In this document: in pieces, positions 27,314 to 36,371 of the stretch
Layout: each line of letters begins with the position of its first letter
Position numbering within the stretch: the first letter of the stretch is position 1
NCBI GenBank assembly: GCA_034003325.1
Contig: JAVEYW010000003.1
Location: forward strand, 62,001 to 126,000
Direction of reading: 5' to 3'
DNA from: Desulfobacterales bacterium
Lineage (GTDB): Bacteria > Desulfobacterota > Desulfobacteria > Desulfobacterales > JAFDDL01
Length of the DNA stretch: 64,000 nucleotides
The notes under the pieces: generated by a model
What the model saw: the letters and a program-made list of their open reading frames with translations, nothing else
Told to the model about the DNA's origin: nothing
The model's database searches: none
Made by a program: the position numbers and the translations under genes

Positions 27314-28630
27314 ATGGCGAATGAGAAAATTAAATTAACGATCGACGCTTTGATCCAAATCGTGGAAAAAGGCGGCCGGGTCAAAACGGGAATTGACATT
27401 TATTCAAAATCCGGTGTGCTGCTTCTCGATAAGGACGCTCTGGTGAATACCCCAAAACCGCTGCTATTGATAAAGAGGAGCGGAATTACCGACCTGCTTT
27501 TCGATCCTCGCGAAATGGGCGGGTTGTGGGACCAAAACGGCAATCCGATAGAAATCAAGCCCGCGATTAAGCCGACCGCGCAATTTGCGGAGCTCTCAAA
27601 TTCCGGGGAAGTGGAAAAGCGGGTTAAAAATATCACCGAGTTGAAAAATGAGGCGTCCCGAAGATATTTAAAAGCAAAAGAAAACATCAAAAAGGTTATT
27701 TCCGATATTCGCAGAACCGGCGGTAAATTCGATTATGAAACCGTAGAGCATACCGTTACCGACCTCGTTGATTTCATTTCGGATAATAATAATGCCTTTT
27801 TCTATTTAACCAAAGATATCTTTTCATATGACGATTATCTCTATCATCACGCCATCAATGTCTGTACCATCGGTACCGCCATTTTAAAAAAATTCACGGC
27901 CCAATTTGAAACGGATATCACGACGATAGCCCGCAATAAAATGTTTCAGATCTCCATCGGATATTTTCTTCATGATGTGGGCAAGGTGCTCATTCCGGAT
28001 CATGTGCTGAATAAAACCCGCCAACTGACGCCCGAAGAATTTGCTGTGATAAAAACCCACTCCTATGAAAAAGGGCAGTTTTTATTAGAGCTAAATGGCA
28101 TCAAGGCGCCTGAAATACAGGCCATCGTCAAATATCATCACAGCGCCATACAAAAAGGCGAGCTAAATTGCTATCCCGATATGGATTTCCCCGAAAAATT
28201 ACCGGCATATGTAAAGATATGCAAGCTCGCTGATATGTACGATGCCATGACGTCCAAACGCTGTTATAAGGAAGCCTATAACCCGGTCAGCGTGGTAACC
28301 AATATTGTCAGAAAATATGCCACAAAGGACCAAACACTAAGATATATTTTACATTCCTTTGTGAAAGCGATCGGTATCTATCCGGCCGGCAGTGTCGTTC
28401 GGCTGACAAACCATCAGTTGGCGTATGTCCTTGACAGTGAAGGGCCGCTGGTGATCCCCTTTACGGGCGTCAACAAGGTGCCGCTGACAGGAGTCCCGGC
28501 ACCCGTTGATATGGAAAATGAAAAACTCAAAGATGTTGGCCTGAGCATCGATATGGACACGCCACTCCTTTCGCCTATCGAGGCATATGCCTTATTGCCG
28601 GAGCATATGAAACAGATGGTTTTAAATTAA
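27314..28630 (+). CDS. HD-GYP domain cyclic-di-GMP phosphodiesterase
   Basis: About 438 residues. An N-terminal region of about 130 residues of unknown fold is followed by a helical linker and an HD-GYP domain: YHHAINVCTIG, IGYFLHDVGKVLIPD, THSYEKGQFLL, VKYHHSAIQKGELN, and ICKLADMYDAMTSKRCYKEAY. HD-GYP enzymes hydrolyse cyclic di-GMP. There is no receiver or membrane segment, so the signal may be a small molecule bound by the N-terminal domain. The ATG at 27314 is chosen over a TTG at 27281; neither has a strong ribosome site. Confidence 0.87.
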   Translation: MANEKIKLTIDALIQIVEKGGRVKTGIDIYSKSGVLLLDKDALVNTPKPLLLIKRSGITDLLFDPREMGGLWDQNGNPIEIKPAIKPTAQFAELSNSGEVEKRVKNITELKNEASRRYLKAKENIKKVISDIRRTGGKFDYETVEHTVTDLVDFISDNNNAFFYLTKDIFSYDDYLYHHAINVCTIGTAILKKFTAQFETDITTIARNKMFQISIGYFLHDVGKVLIPDHVLNKTRQLTPEEFAVIKTHSYEKGQFLLELNGIKAPEIQAIVKYHHSAIQKGELNCYPDMDFPEKLPAYVKICKLADMYDAMTSKRCYKEAYNPVSVVTNIVRKYATKDQTLRYILHSFVKAIGIYPAGSVVRLTNHQLAYVLDSEGPLVIPFTGVNKVPLTGVPAPVDMENEKLKDVGLSIDMDTPLLSPIEAYALLPEHMKQMVLN

Positions 28631-28678
28631 CGAGCCGATTTTCAAACCGTTTCGGTTGAGTCAGGGGCGAGGCGATGC

Positions 28679-29305
28679 CTACTTGCTTAACGCAGCGAGC
28701 CGATACACGAGCATGCCGGCAAGCCATGCGACGTCTTCGGCAGACAACAGTTGCCCGATTGATTCATCGAAGAGGATAGTGCCTTCGGCCGCAAACTCCT
28801 CATCTCCTTCCCAGAGGATCAGACGGATCGGAATTTTGGGAAAAACCAAGAATTCAAAACCGGCATCGCCTTCCGAAATGGGTTTTCCACATAATTTTTC
28901 GGCAGCAGTTTTAAATCCGACCAAATTATTACCGAAAATATTTTTCAGCGGAACGACAGCCCGTTTGGTAAAGGGTTCGAAATAAAAAGAAGCCCCAGGT
29001 ATTTCACGATATGCCACCCATTTTCCCCAAGGTGTGACAGGCGCTTGCGCCATCATATAGTGAAGAATCAGCACCTGCTCCTGCAATGGAATTTCAATCG
29101 GCCCGGAACCGTCAAGGGCTTGTGTGTCGCTGAAGTCAAATTCAGGCAGTGTCACCCGATAGGTCCGATTTAAAAACTGAATACGATAGCTATCATCAGT
29201 ATCCCTAAAAAAACCCGTGCGATCGGCAATCTCTTGATAGTTCAAGGTTGCCAGCTGAGACACTGCCAATTTCTTCGCATTGATATAATCATCCACGCGC
29301 GCCAT
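28679..29305 (-). CDS. DUF3786 domain protein (paralogue 2)
   Basis: A 208-residue paralogue of the gene at 10580-11215. Shared features are the LILHYMMAQAP segment, PGASFYFEPF, and the C-terminal RLILWEGDEEFAAEGTILFD block. It has one Cys, in the LCGKPISEGDAG segment. It faces away from the TRAP operon and stands alone. Function unknown. Confidence 0.8.
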   Translation of the reverse strand: MARVDDYINAKKLAVSQLATLNYQEIADRTGFFRDTDDSYRIQFLNRTYRVTLPEFDFSDTQALDGSGPIEIPLQEQVLILHYMMAQAPVTPWGKWVAYREIPGASFYFEPFTKRAVVPLKNIFGNNLVGFKTAAEKLCGKPISEGDAGFEFLVFPKIPIRLILWEGDEEFAAEGTILFDESIGQLLSAEDVAWLAGMLVYRLAALSK

Positions 29306-29662
29306 GATAACTTTCCTCCTGATTTTATGCCGTTACCCGTCTGACCGGACTAAGGGCGGGTAACCCGATGAACCGCCGTCATCATCACATGCCGCGGCCC
29401 TGACAATATGCAATTAGATAAAAATATTAATAGGATACAAAATACGCAGTCTGATTGCCTTTATAAAGCGCTTTTCGAATTTGATCAAGGGCTGTATTGG
29501 AGAAATTGGGCCAATGCAAGCAACTATGCTGGCGTAATGGACGGTATCCAACCACTTGTTTTAAAATATAGGCATGCGTCACTTGCGCATTGTGCCGAAA
29601 CCGGATAAGGAAAGCTAAAAAGGCGCTTTATGCGCTTGCTTCAAGCCCCGGGAGGATTTTTG
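29306..29662. other. Intergenic region before the TRAP operon
   Basis: About 360 bases. A 66-codon frame at 29408-29608 lacks a ribosome site and similarity, so I do not call it. The promoters of the DUF3786 and TRAP genes should lie here. Confidence 0.35.
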
Positions 29663-29710
29663 ATGAGACCGGGAACGCTATCGTTAACCACAACACATAG
29701 GGAGAAATAA
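29663..29710 (+). CDS. Possible 15-residue leader peptide coupled to dctP
   Basis: ATG at 29663 is preceded by GGGAGG eight bases upstream, and the frame ends in a TAA whose last A is the first base of the dctP ATG (TAATG). The peptide reads MRPGTLSLTTTHREK. It has the geometry of a translationally coupled leader. No attenuator hairpin is obvious, so a regulatory role is only suggested. Confidence 0.35.
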   Translation: MRPGTLSLTTTHREK

Positions 29711-30729
29711 TGAACAAAAAGGCAGCGCTGATTACCATGGTTGTTTTTTTCGGGCTGGCAATTTTTTCCGTCAATGTTCCTGCGGTCCGAGCGGAAACCA
29801 AACTAACCTACAGTTGTTTTTTCCCGCCGACGCATATTCAGAGCAAGCTCGCTGAAGAATGGGCTAAGGAAGTGGGAAAAAGAACCGATGGTCAGGTGAA
29901 GGTTGAGTATTATCCGGGTCAAACGCTTACCAAAGCGCAACAGTGCTATGACGGCGTGGTTGAAGGACTCTCCGATATCGGGTTATCTTGCTTGTCGTAC
30001 ACTCGAGGACGTTTCCCGGTGATGGCGGCCGTCGATCTGCCCATGGGATATACCAGCGGGCTCATGGCAACGAATGTCGCCAATGATGTCCTTAAAAAAT
30101 TCAACCCCAAGGAGTTCCATGACGTCAACGTCATGTACCTTCATGCCCATGGCCCCGGACTGGTGCATACCAGAGGAAAGCCGGTTCATGCGATGGCGGA
30201 TATGAAAGGCCTAAAATTCAGAGCCACCGGAACCAGCGCGTTGGTTGTCAGCGCCTTGGGGGGCATGCCGGTTCCCAAGCCGATGCCCGAAAACTATGAG
30301 ATGCTTCAAAAAGGCGTGGTCGATGGCTCCATGCACCCCTTTGAATCGAACAAAGGATGGCGGCTGGGCGAGGTGCTTGATTATGCCACCGGCTCATTTA
30401 GTACCGCCTATACCACGACTTTTTTTGTGGTAATGAATAAAGACAAATGGGCGTCATTACCTGGAAACGTTCAAGCCATCATCGAGCAGATCAATGCCGA
30501 ATGGGCGCTTAAACACGCAGAAGCCTGGGATACCAGTGATATGGAGGGAATTAAATATTTCCTTGACCAGGGTGGTCAGATCGTCGGGCTTAAGGCGAAT
30601 GAGCAAGCCGCCTGTAAAAAGGCCGTTGAACCGATCCTTTCCGATTATGTAAAGGACGCTAAAGCAAAAGGTATTGAAAACGCTCATGAAATCGTAGATT
30701 TTATTGCACAGCAAGTTACTGCAAAATAG
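29710..30729 (+). CDS. dctP: TRAP transporter solute-binding protein
   Basis: A 339-residue periplasmic protein with a signal peptide ending near ANVPAVRA. It shows DctP-family features: TYSCFFPPTHIQSKLAEEWA, the FRATGTSALVVSALGGMPVP region with the conserved Arg that binds a carboxylate, and QKGVVDGSMHPFES. It delivers an organic acid to the DctQM permease; the exact substrate is not clear. First main gene of the dctPQM operon, with a GGGAG ribosome site. Confidence 0.92.
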   Translation: MNKKAALITMVVFFGLAIFSVNVPAVRAETKLTYSCFFPPTHIQSKLAEEWAKEVGKRTDGQVKVEYYPGQTLTKAQQCYDGVVEGLSDIGLSCLSYTRGRFPVMAAVDLPMGYTSGLMATNVANDVLKKFNPKEFHDVNVMYLHAHGPGLVHTRGKPVHAMADMKGLKFRATGTSALVVSALGGMPVPKPMPENYEMLQKGVVDGSMHPFESNKGWRLGEVLDYATGSFSTAYTTTFFVVMNKDKWASLPGNVQAIIEQINAEWALKHAEAWDTSDMEGIKYFLDQGGQIVGLKANEQAACKKAVEPILSDYVKDAKAKGIENAHEIVDFIAQQVTAK

Positions 30730-30743
30730 CCTTGCAGATAAAG

Positions 30744-30773
30744 GAGGTCGGGATTCTTTTTCTCGGCCTCTTT
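30744..30773 (+). terminator. Intercistronic hairpin after dctP
   Basis: GAGGTCG and CGGCCTC form a stem with one G-T pair, followed by TTT. It lies 15 bases after the dctP stop, where a partial terminator or RNA-stabilising hairpin would raise dctP expression over the permease genes. The T run is short. Confidence 0.45.
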
Positions 30774-30806
30774 CAGCTAAGAGCCATAAATACACGGCGC
30801 ATTGAT

Positions 30807-31295
30807 ATGCATACCATATTAAAGGTGTTGATCGGAATAAGGTCGCTTTTGAAAGTCTTGGGCGCCACGGCGCTCACCGGGATGATGGCAATCACCTGTG
30901 TTGATGTTGTGGGTAGATACCTCAAACATCCAATTTTCGGGTCTGTGGAAATAACGGGATTTTTAGCATCTCTGACCGTCATTTTATCCCTGGCATATAC
31001 ACACCAGATGAACGGGCATATCGGTGTTGAACTTTTTATTCGGCGTTTTTCGAAAATGACACAAGATTTAATTGAAATAGCGACGAATATCATCGGCATT
31101 GTTCTTTGCAGCGTCATCACCTGGCAAATGTATATATATGCGCAAATTATCGGAGAATCCGGGGAAGTGTCCATGAATCTTGAGTTCCCGGAGCACATCA
31201 TCATGTATATCGCCTCGTTTTGTTTCTTTGTGCTCGTATTGACCATGATTGAAGAAATCGCTACCACCATAACAAGAAGGGTTGGCAACAAATGA
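30807..31295 (+). CDS. dctQ: TRAP transporter small permease
   Basis: A 162-residue membrane protein with four hydrophobic helices and the family pattern VVGRYLKHPIFGSVEITGF, then YTHQMNGHIGVELFIRRF. It links the binding protein and the large permease. The ATG at 30807 is preferred, but an in-frame TTG at 30732 would also be open and no strong ribosome site fixes the start. It overlaps dctM by four bases. Confidence 0.88.
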   Translation: MHTILKVLIGIRSLLKVLGATALTGMMAITCVDVVGRYLKHPIFGSVEITGFLASLTVILSLAYTHQMNGHIGVELFIRRFSKMTQDLIEIATNIIGIVLCSVITWQMYIYAQIIGESGEVSMNLEFPEHIIMYIASFCFFVLVLTMIEEIATTITRRVGNK

Positions 31296-32611
31296 ATCCC
31301 ACCCTGGCGGGTATTCTTGGTGTTTTCATCATGCTGGTGCTCATTATGACGCGTATGCCCGTGGCATATGTGATGACGTTGGTGGGGTGGGGTGGATTCA
31401 GCTTGATGATTTCCACGAAAGGCGGGTTAACTCTCTTATCTAGAAGTATTTATGAAACTTTTTCCTCATACGGATTGACCACGATTCCCCTATTTATTCT
31501 CATGGGGCAATTCGCATTTAACAGTGGCATCGGCAGTCGGCTGTATGATACCGCCAATAAATTTTTCGGCAGCACCCGGGGAGGGTTAGCCATCGCGACC
31601 GTCACGGCCTGCACGGCATTTGGCGCTGTCTGCGGATCGAGCCCTGCCACAGCCGCCACCATGGCCACCGTTGGTCTGCCTGAAATGCGGCGATACAACT
31701 ATGCGGATGAATTGGGGGCCGGAACGGTTGCGTCGGGCGGCGGGTTAGGAATGATCATGCCGCCCAGCGTGGTATTGATTGTCTACGGTATTTTGACGGG
31801 GGAGTCCATCGGCGCACTCTTCGTGGCCGGTATTCTTCCAGCCCTGCTCATCACCGCCTTGTTTATTTTAACCGTTTATATTCAATGCCGCCTGAAACCC
31901 GAACTCGGGCCAAAGGGAAAATCATATTCTATCGCTGAAAAACTTAAAGCCCTTGCCGGATTAGGGGATACGGCGCTTGTGTTCATTCTGGTTATCGGCG
32001 GTCTTTTTGCCGGGCTTTTTACCCCTACCGAAGCTGCGGCGGTGGGTGCCTTCGGGGTGTTAGCCATATCCGTGGTTCGCCGTAGACTTTCAGGTGCCGC
32101 TTTCGTCAAAGCGCTCTACGAAACGCTTCGCACATCCTGCATGGTCATGTTTCTGATCGCTGGAGCCACCGTTTTCGGCAAATTCCTTGCCGTGACACGA
32201 ATCCCTTTTGATCTGGCGCAATGGGTAGGTGGACTTGACTTGCCGGCAGTGTTAATTCTGGGTGTCATTATTTTAATTTATTTTCTCGGCGGTTGTATAA
32301 TGGACTCCCTGGCACTGGTCATGCTCACCATTCCGATTTTTTTTCCGGTGGTCGTTGAACAGCTGGGTTATAATGCGATATGGTTTGGAATCATCATTGT
32401 GATGGTGACGGAGATGGGGGTTATTACCCCACCGGTCGGTATCAATGTATACGTGGTTTACGGTGTGTCAAAAACCGTTATCCCCGGTGGTATCGCGTTG
32501 GAAACAATTTTCAAGGGAATCTTTCCCTTCCTTCTTGCTGTGCTTGTCGGCACGCTCTTGATGGTTATTTTCCCGAAAATCATTACCTGGTTGCCCGAAC
32601 TGATGTACTGA
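31292..32611 (+). CDS. dctM: TRAP transporter large permease
   Basis: A 439-residue, about 12-helix membrane protein that carries substrate with sodium. Conserved features include TTIPLFILMGQFAFNSGIG, a GAVCGSSPATAATMATVGLPEM loop, ASGGGLGMIMPPSVVLIVYG, LFAGLFTPTEAAAVGA and EMGVITPPVGINVYV. The ATGA overlap with dctQ indicates coupling. It ends just before the palindrome at 32617-32687. Confidence 0.94.
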   Translation: MNPTLAGILGVFIMLVLIMTRMPVAYVMTLVGWGGFSLMISTKGGLTLLSRSIYETFSSYGLTTIPLFILMGQFAFNSGIGSRLYDTANKFFGSTRGGLAIATVTACTAFGAVCGSSPATAATMATVGLPEMRRYNYADELGAGTVASGGGLGMIMPPSVVLIVYGILTGESIGALFVAGILPALLITALFILTVYIQCRLKPELGPKGKSYSIAEKLKALAGLGDTALVFILVIGGLFAGLFTPTEAAAVGAFGVLAISVVRRRLSGAAFVKALYETLRTSCMVMFLIAGATVFGKFLAVTRIPFDLAQWVGGLDLPAVLILGVIILIYFLGGCIMDSLALVMLTIPIFFPVVVEQLGYNAIWFGIIIVMVTEMGVITPPVGINVYVVYGVSKTVIPGGIALETIFKGIFPFLLAVLVGTLLMVIFPKIITWLPELMY

Positions 32612-32616
32612 GGAAA

Positions 32617-32687
32617 AAATTTTGTAACTCCTCAGTAGCCAGGAGACAGAATCCAGAATTCTGTATTCCTGAGTAGTTACAAAATTT
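32617..32687. repeat. Palindromic element downstream of dctM; shares 25 bp with 43137-43161
   Basis: Arms at 32617-32635 and 32669-32687 are inverted with 18 of 19 bases matching. The right half (32656-32680) is identical, in reverse complement, to 43137-43161. It lies between convergent genes and could also act as a terminator in both directions. A dispersed short palindrome of this kind suggests a non-autonomous mobile or REP-like element. Confidence 0.7.
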
Positions 32688-32713
32688 CATAAATGCCGGG
32701 GATGGAATCCCTC

Positions 32714-33109
32714 CTATTTTCTTGCAAACGCCCATGAAAAGGAATACCCCGACTCACCCCCGCCAAGACGAACCCCATCAAAAAAAGCCTTGGAGACGAT
32801 GGCATTCGCGCCCCCGTCCAGCAAGTCAAGACCCAACATATAGTCGGCCCGCAAGCGCTCTTCGCGGTTTCCGGGTTCGCCATAGGCATACCGCAGATCA
32901 TGGCGAAGACAAATTTCGGTCAGGGTGCTAATGCCGGTCATGGCGGCCACCATTTTGTCCGGCAGCATGGAGCAACCGTCGAATACCCAGGGCTTATAAG
33001 CATCGAAATGAAGGGTTATCCGTTGCACCAGGTTTTCCATGCCGTAAAATTTACAGATCTCAAGGGCTTTTTCAGTCGTGATCATGTCTCCGGTCTTCGG
33101 CAGTTTCAT
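32714..33109 (-). CDS. Small protein with phospholipase A2-like CxxHD motif
   Basis: A 131-residue protein; the ATG at 33109 follows GGAGGAG. The centre reads VFDGCSMLPDKM, then CLRHDLRYAYGE, then RADYMLGLDLL. The CLRHDLRY core with a Cys about 30 residues before it is reminiscent of the phospholipase A2 CxxHDxxY helix with its His/Asp pair, and the later Asp fits the second Asp of that fold. There is no signal peptide. I infer a PLA2-like fold; activity is unproven. Confidence 0.6.
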   Translation of the reverse strand: MKLPKTGDMITTEKALEICKFYGMENLVQRITLHFDAYKPWVFDGCSMLPDKMVAAMTGISTLTEICLRHDLRYAYGEPGNREERLRADYMLGLDLLDGGANAIVSKAFFDGVRLGGGESGYSFSWAFARK

Positions 33110-33171
33110 TTTCTCCTCCCTCACCGCTCCCACCTGGCGCGAGCGTTCCTTCTTCTTCGCAACCTTAAATG

Positions 33172-33816
33172 TTATACCAATGGCTGCATTGCAACCGCCC
33201 TAACAGGGGATCCGTCTGCGGCCTCGAATTTCATGGGAAAACATGAAAAAAAGAACGGATCACCGCCCAATTGGTCCAATGCCGTCAAATTTTCTATGAT
33301 GATGATATGACGGCGTAACAAGATCTTATGGATTGGAAAATCGACCGAATCGGCTGAATCCGCGGAAATGGCGTCCACTCCGATGCCCTTGAGATTAAAT
33401 TCACTCAACCAGCGTGCCGCCTGCGGTTTCAGCACGGGATAATTCGAAAAATAGGTTGTATTGCCCCAATACCGGCTCCACCCCGTGCAGAGCAACACGA
33501 ACTCGACCGAACCGATGACTTCGGCATGGGGCTTCAATTCATTTTTATCGATAAATCCGCTAGGCAGATGCGTTAAATCCAAAGATACGGCTTTGCCGAA
33601 AAAATGGTCCGCCGGCAGCCGATCGAGTGTTATCCCCTCACCGAGCAGGTGGGCGGGAGCATCCACATGCGTTCCGGTATGAGAACACAGGGTGATTTTC
33701 CGCTCCAAAAATCCGGCATCTTCAAGCGCACTGCTGACGGCGAAAACCGGCGGTGCGGTTCCCGGATAGACGGGCATTCCCGGAGAAATGGTGTGCGTTA
33801 GATCCATTATCTTCAT
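33172..33816 (-). CDS. Cyclase family protein (kynurenine formamidase-like)
   Basis: About 214 residues with the PF04199 signatures DLTHTISPGMPVYPG, CSHTGTHVDAPAHLL (the HxGTHxDxPxH metal motif), and a late IGVDAISADSADS block. Members hydrolyse amides or lactones, such as N-formylkynurenine. Neighbours do not include tryptophan catabolism, so the substrate is open. The ATG at 33816 gives the family N-terminus; no clear ribosome site is seen. Confidence 0.88.
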   Translation of the reverse strand: MKIMDLTHTISPGMPVYPGTAPPVFAVSSALEDAGFLERKITLCSHTGTHVDAPAHLLGEGITLDRLPADHFFGKAVSLDLTHLPSGFIDKNELKPHAEVIGSVEFVLLCTGWSRYWGNTTYFSNYPVLKPQAARWLSEFNLKGIGVDAISADSADSVDFPIHKILLRRHIIIIENLTALDQLGGDPFFFSCFPMKFEAADGSPVRAVAMQPLV

Positions 33817-33894
33817 ATAAAATAGCCAATCCCGGCCGGCCATCGGGCCGGAGCAATCATCTGCCCTACTTTTTTTTATAATAACAAGCCTTTT

Positions 33895-34464
33895 TTATAT
33901 GTATCGAAAATCATTGGCCATTTTTTCAGCGATTCGAATGCCGTTTTCGCCGATTTCTTCCGGCGATTTACAGTAAGGGAGAAGATATTTCCCGATTATT
34001 CGCGTAGAATAGAATTCATTTAAGCGCTCAAACGCCACCTGAATCAAATCGGCGTTCCCCTCGATCGCCCCGGCGCAGGTCACCAACAGCGCCGTGGGTT
34101 TGCCGGCAATCAGGGACTTGAATGTGTCACTGCCATACCCTTTACCAAAACAATAATGGCGGTCGATAAAAGCCTTGAGCTGTGCGGTAAACCCCCAGCA
34201 ATAGAGCGGGGAGGCGTATATCACCGCATCGGCGGCCATAAATTTTCCAAATACGGTTTCCGCGTCATCTTTTTGAACACACCCGGGGATATTCGACTCT
34301 CGCTGGCAGGCATAGCACCCAAGGCAGCCGTGAATCGTCAATTCGCAAATGTTGATCCGTTCCACGTCCAGGTCACTCTTTATTCGCGCCTCAAACAAGG
34401 AAAGAACTTTGGCTGTATTCCCCGATTTCTGAGGGCTTCCGAGTAAGGTGAGTACTTTTTTCAT
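33895..34464 (-). CDS. Flavodoxin/NADPH-dependent FMN reductase family protein A
   Basis: A 189-residue flavoprotein. The FMN phosphate loop is LLGSPQKSGNTAKVL, and CLGCYACQ plus GCVQKDDAE supply a cysteine cluster as in iron-sulfur flavoproteins. ASPLYCWGFTAQLKAFIDR is the usual second FMN contact. The start at 34464 follows GGAGG by four bases. A homologue lies at 35552-36127 in the same direction. Confidence 0.88.
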   Translation of the reverse strand: MKKVLTLLGSPQKSGNTAKVLSLFEARIKSDLDVERINICELTIHGCLGCYACQRESNIPGCVQKDDAETVFGKFMAADAVIYASPLYCWGFTAQLKAFIDRHYCFGKGYGSDTFKSLIAGKPTALLVTCAGAIEGNADLIQVAFERLNEFYSTRIIGKYLLPYCKSPEEIGENGIRIAEKMANDFRYI

Positions 34465-34754
34465 GGTTCCTCCGTTTCCGTCAAACAAGAAGTGTCGCAA
34501 AAACAACATTCCGACTAATTGCGCAGATTAGCGGATGCGGTCGAAAAAGCGAGCGCCTTTAAATAAGGAGGCATGCAATCATAGGCTTTTTTAGGTGTTA
34601 CCAGTGGCTTCGTGCGATCAATCTGGAGCATGGATTTGTTTAAATCCTCTTTGGTCAAATCAATCGAATCCGGTTGTTGAATCAGGTCTCACCTTGAATA
34701 TTTGCAATGACTTGATCGATATTCAGCCTTTCTTCCATTCCCCCCCACTCCCCG

Positions 34755-35525
34755 TTAATTCCAGAAATTCAAAACCATCTGGCGGCAGATATTTAAATAT
34801 TGGAATCTCATATTCGGATCTTTACAAAAAACTTCCAGGGTGATCGTTTCATCATAACCCGAGGCCTTTAAATGCTTCACCGCATTTTTCCAATCGATAT
34901 TGCCGACGCCCAAGGGCATGTGGTCATCGGCCCATGAGCGGTTATCCGAAAAGTGAACGTGCCGAATGTACGTGCCGAGCCGGTCGCAGAAGACCTCATG
35001 ATTATCCTTGCCCAAGTTGGCATGGCCGAAATCAAGATGCACTTTCAGGCCGGGCACTTCGGAAAGAATCCGTTCATACGTGGAAACTCGGTCAAAAGGG
35101 GCTTTAAAGTTTTCCAGCACCACTGTCAGCGCATGCGAAGCGGCCATGTCAACGATGGGTTTCAGAGCCTCGATGTTCATTTCGACCAGTCTTCCCTTCA
35201 TGGCCGGCGGTGAAAAATAGCAGGGATGAATATTCATGACTGGGGCGCCCAGTTTCTTAAAAAGGACAGCACAACGTTCCAGCTCTTTCAGACAGGCCGC
35301 CCGGACGCCCTGAATCGGGTAAGCATACGGTAAACAAGGGTCCGTATGTCCGGTAACGCCCAGGCCATACCGTTCAAGAATCGCAAGCAGTTTGACCGTA
35401 TCTACATGGCAAGCGCAAGGGCCCTCGATGGTCAGATCCACGAAATCAAATTGCGCCTCTCCAAATAAAACGACCTCATCATAAACCGACCGGGCTGGGT
35501 CATTCATCATACCGATTTTCATCAC
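34755..35525 (-). CDS. Sugar phosphate isomerase/epimerase-like TIM barrel protein
   Basis: A 256-residue AP endonuclease 2-type TIM barrel. Metal ligand regions are FVDLTIEGP, GHTDP, MNIHPCY, VVLENFKAP (Glu), KVHLDFGHANLG (Asp, His), RHVHFSDN and ITLEVF (Glu). The family includes isomerases, epimerases and dehydratases for sugars and cyclitols. It lies between two flavodoxin-family genes, 26 bases after one of them. Confidence 0.85.
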   Translation of the reverse strand: MMKIGMMNDPARSVYDEVVLFGEAQFDFVDLTIEGPCACHVDTVKLLAILERYGLGVTGHTDPCLPYAYPIQGVRAACLKELERCAVLFKKLGAPVMNIHPCYFSPPAMKGRLVEMNIEALKPIVDMAASHALTVVLENFKAPFDRVSTYERILSEVPGLKVHLDFGHANLGKDNHEVFCDRLGTYIRHVHFSDNRSWADDHMPLGVGNIDWKNAVKHLKASGYDETITLEVFCKDPNMRFQYLNICRQMVLNFWN

Positions 35526-35551
35526 AAGTGACCTCTTGGTATTCCGTTTGT

Positions 35552-36127
35552 TCAGCTATTCAACTTTTTCATCAACCAAGCCATGTTTTCACCCAGCAGT
35601 TTCATGGTAGCAATGCCCTCCGCGTCTTTTTCCACATCGCCCTTATCACGGCCGATACCCATGTTCCAATAATTTGCGCCGGGGATGATCATTTGGCTGA
35701 TAAGGAAAAAATTGTTCATGGTGCCGAATGCATGAACACTACCGGCCCTGCGCACCGCCACAACGGCAGCGCCCAATTTGCGCCGAAACATATCGCCGTT
35801 GGATTTGGCCACGTATCCGGCACGGTCGATCAAGGCTTTCATCTCGGTGCTGACATCGGCGAAATAGGTGGGAGAACCTAAAATAATACCGTCAGCCGAG
35901 AGCATTTTTTCAATACATTCGTTGAGAATGTCATCCGTTACGGCACAGCGCCGATCTTTATTGCTAAAGCATTTTTGGCAAGCAATACAGCCGTGAATTT
36001 TCCGGCCGCTCAAGTTGAACACTTCCGTTTCAATTCTCTCTTTCTGAAGCTCCGCCAGCACATAATGGATGAGAATGGAAGTGTTCCCATCCTTTCGGGC
36101 GCTCCCGTTAAATGCAACCACCTTCAT
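35552..36127 (-). CDS. Flavodoxin/NADPH-dependent FMN reductase family protein B
   Basis: A 191-residue protein with FNGSARKDGNTSILIHYV, a HGCIACQKCF motif followed by CAVTDD, and LGSPTYFADVSTEMKALIDR. This is the iron-sulfur flavoprotein-like arrangement, as in the neighbour at 33895-34464. These proteins move electrons to small acceptors in anaerobes; the partner is unknown. First of a run of five minus-strand genes. Confidence 0.88.
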   Translation of the reverse strand: MKVVAFNGSARKDGNTSILIHYVLAELQKERIETEVFNLSGRKIHGCIACQKCFSNKDRRCAVTDDILNECIEKMLSADGIILGSPTYFADVSTEMKALIDRAGYVAKSNGDMFRRKLGAAVVAVRRAGSVHAFGTMNNFFLISQMIIPGANYWNMGIGRDKGDVEKDAEGIATMKLLGENMAWLMKKLNS

Positions 36128-36371
36128 TGCCGTTACCTCCCGCTGGTGATAGGCCTTTTCTGAAAAATTGTTCTGTTAAAAACTATACACACCCGATTTC
36201 TAAACCGTCAACCAATAATAAAAAGTTGGCCAAAAAGGGCAAAACCTGCTTGCTTAAAAGGAAGTTCACCTGTTATTTTTTCACCCTTGTACCCGACAAA
36301 ACAAATCGTCTTTCCGTAAAAATGACGCCGATTTCAATGTCAACTGCTTGTGAGGATTACAGAAACTATCA

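Noticed and set aside
29408..29608. 66-codon frame before the TRAP operon
   Set aside because: No ribosome site and no similarity; not supported.
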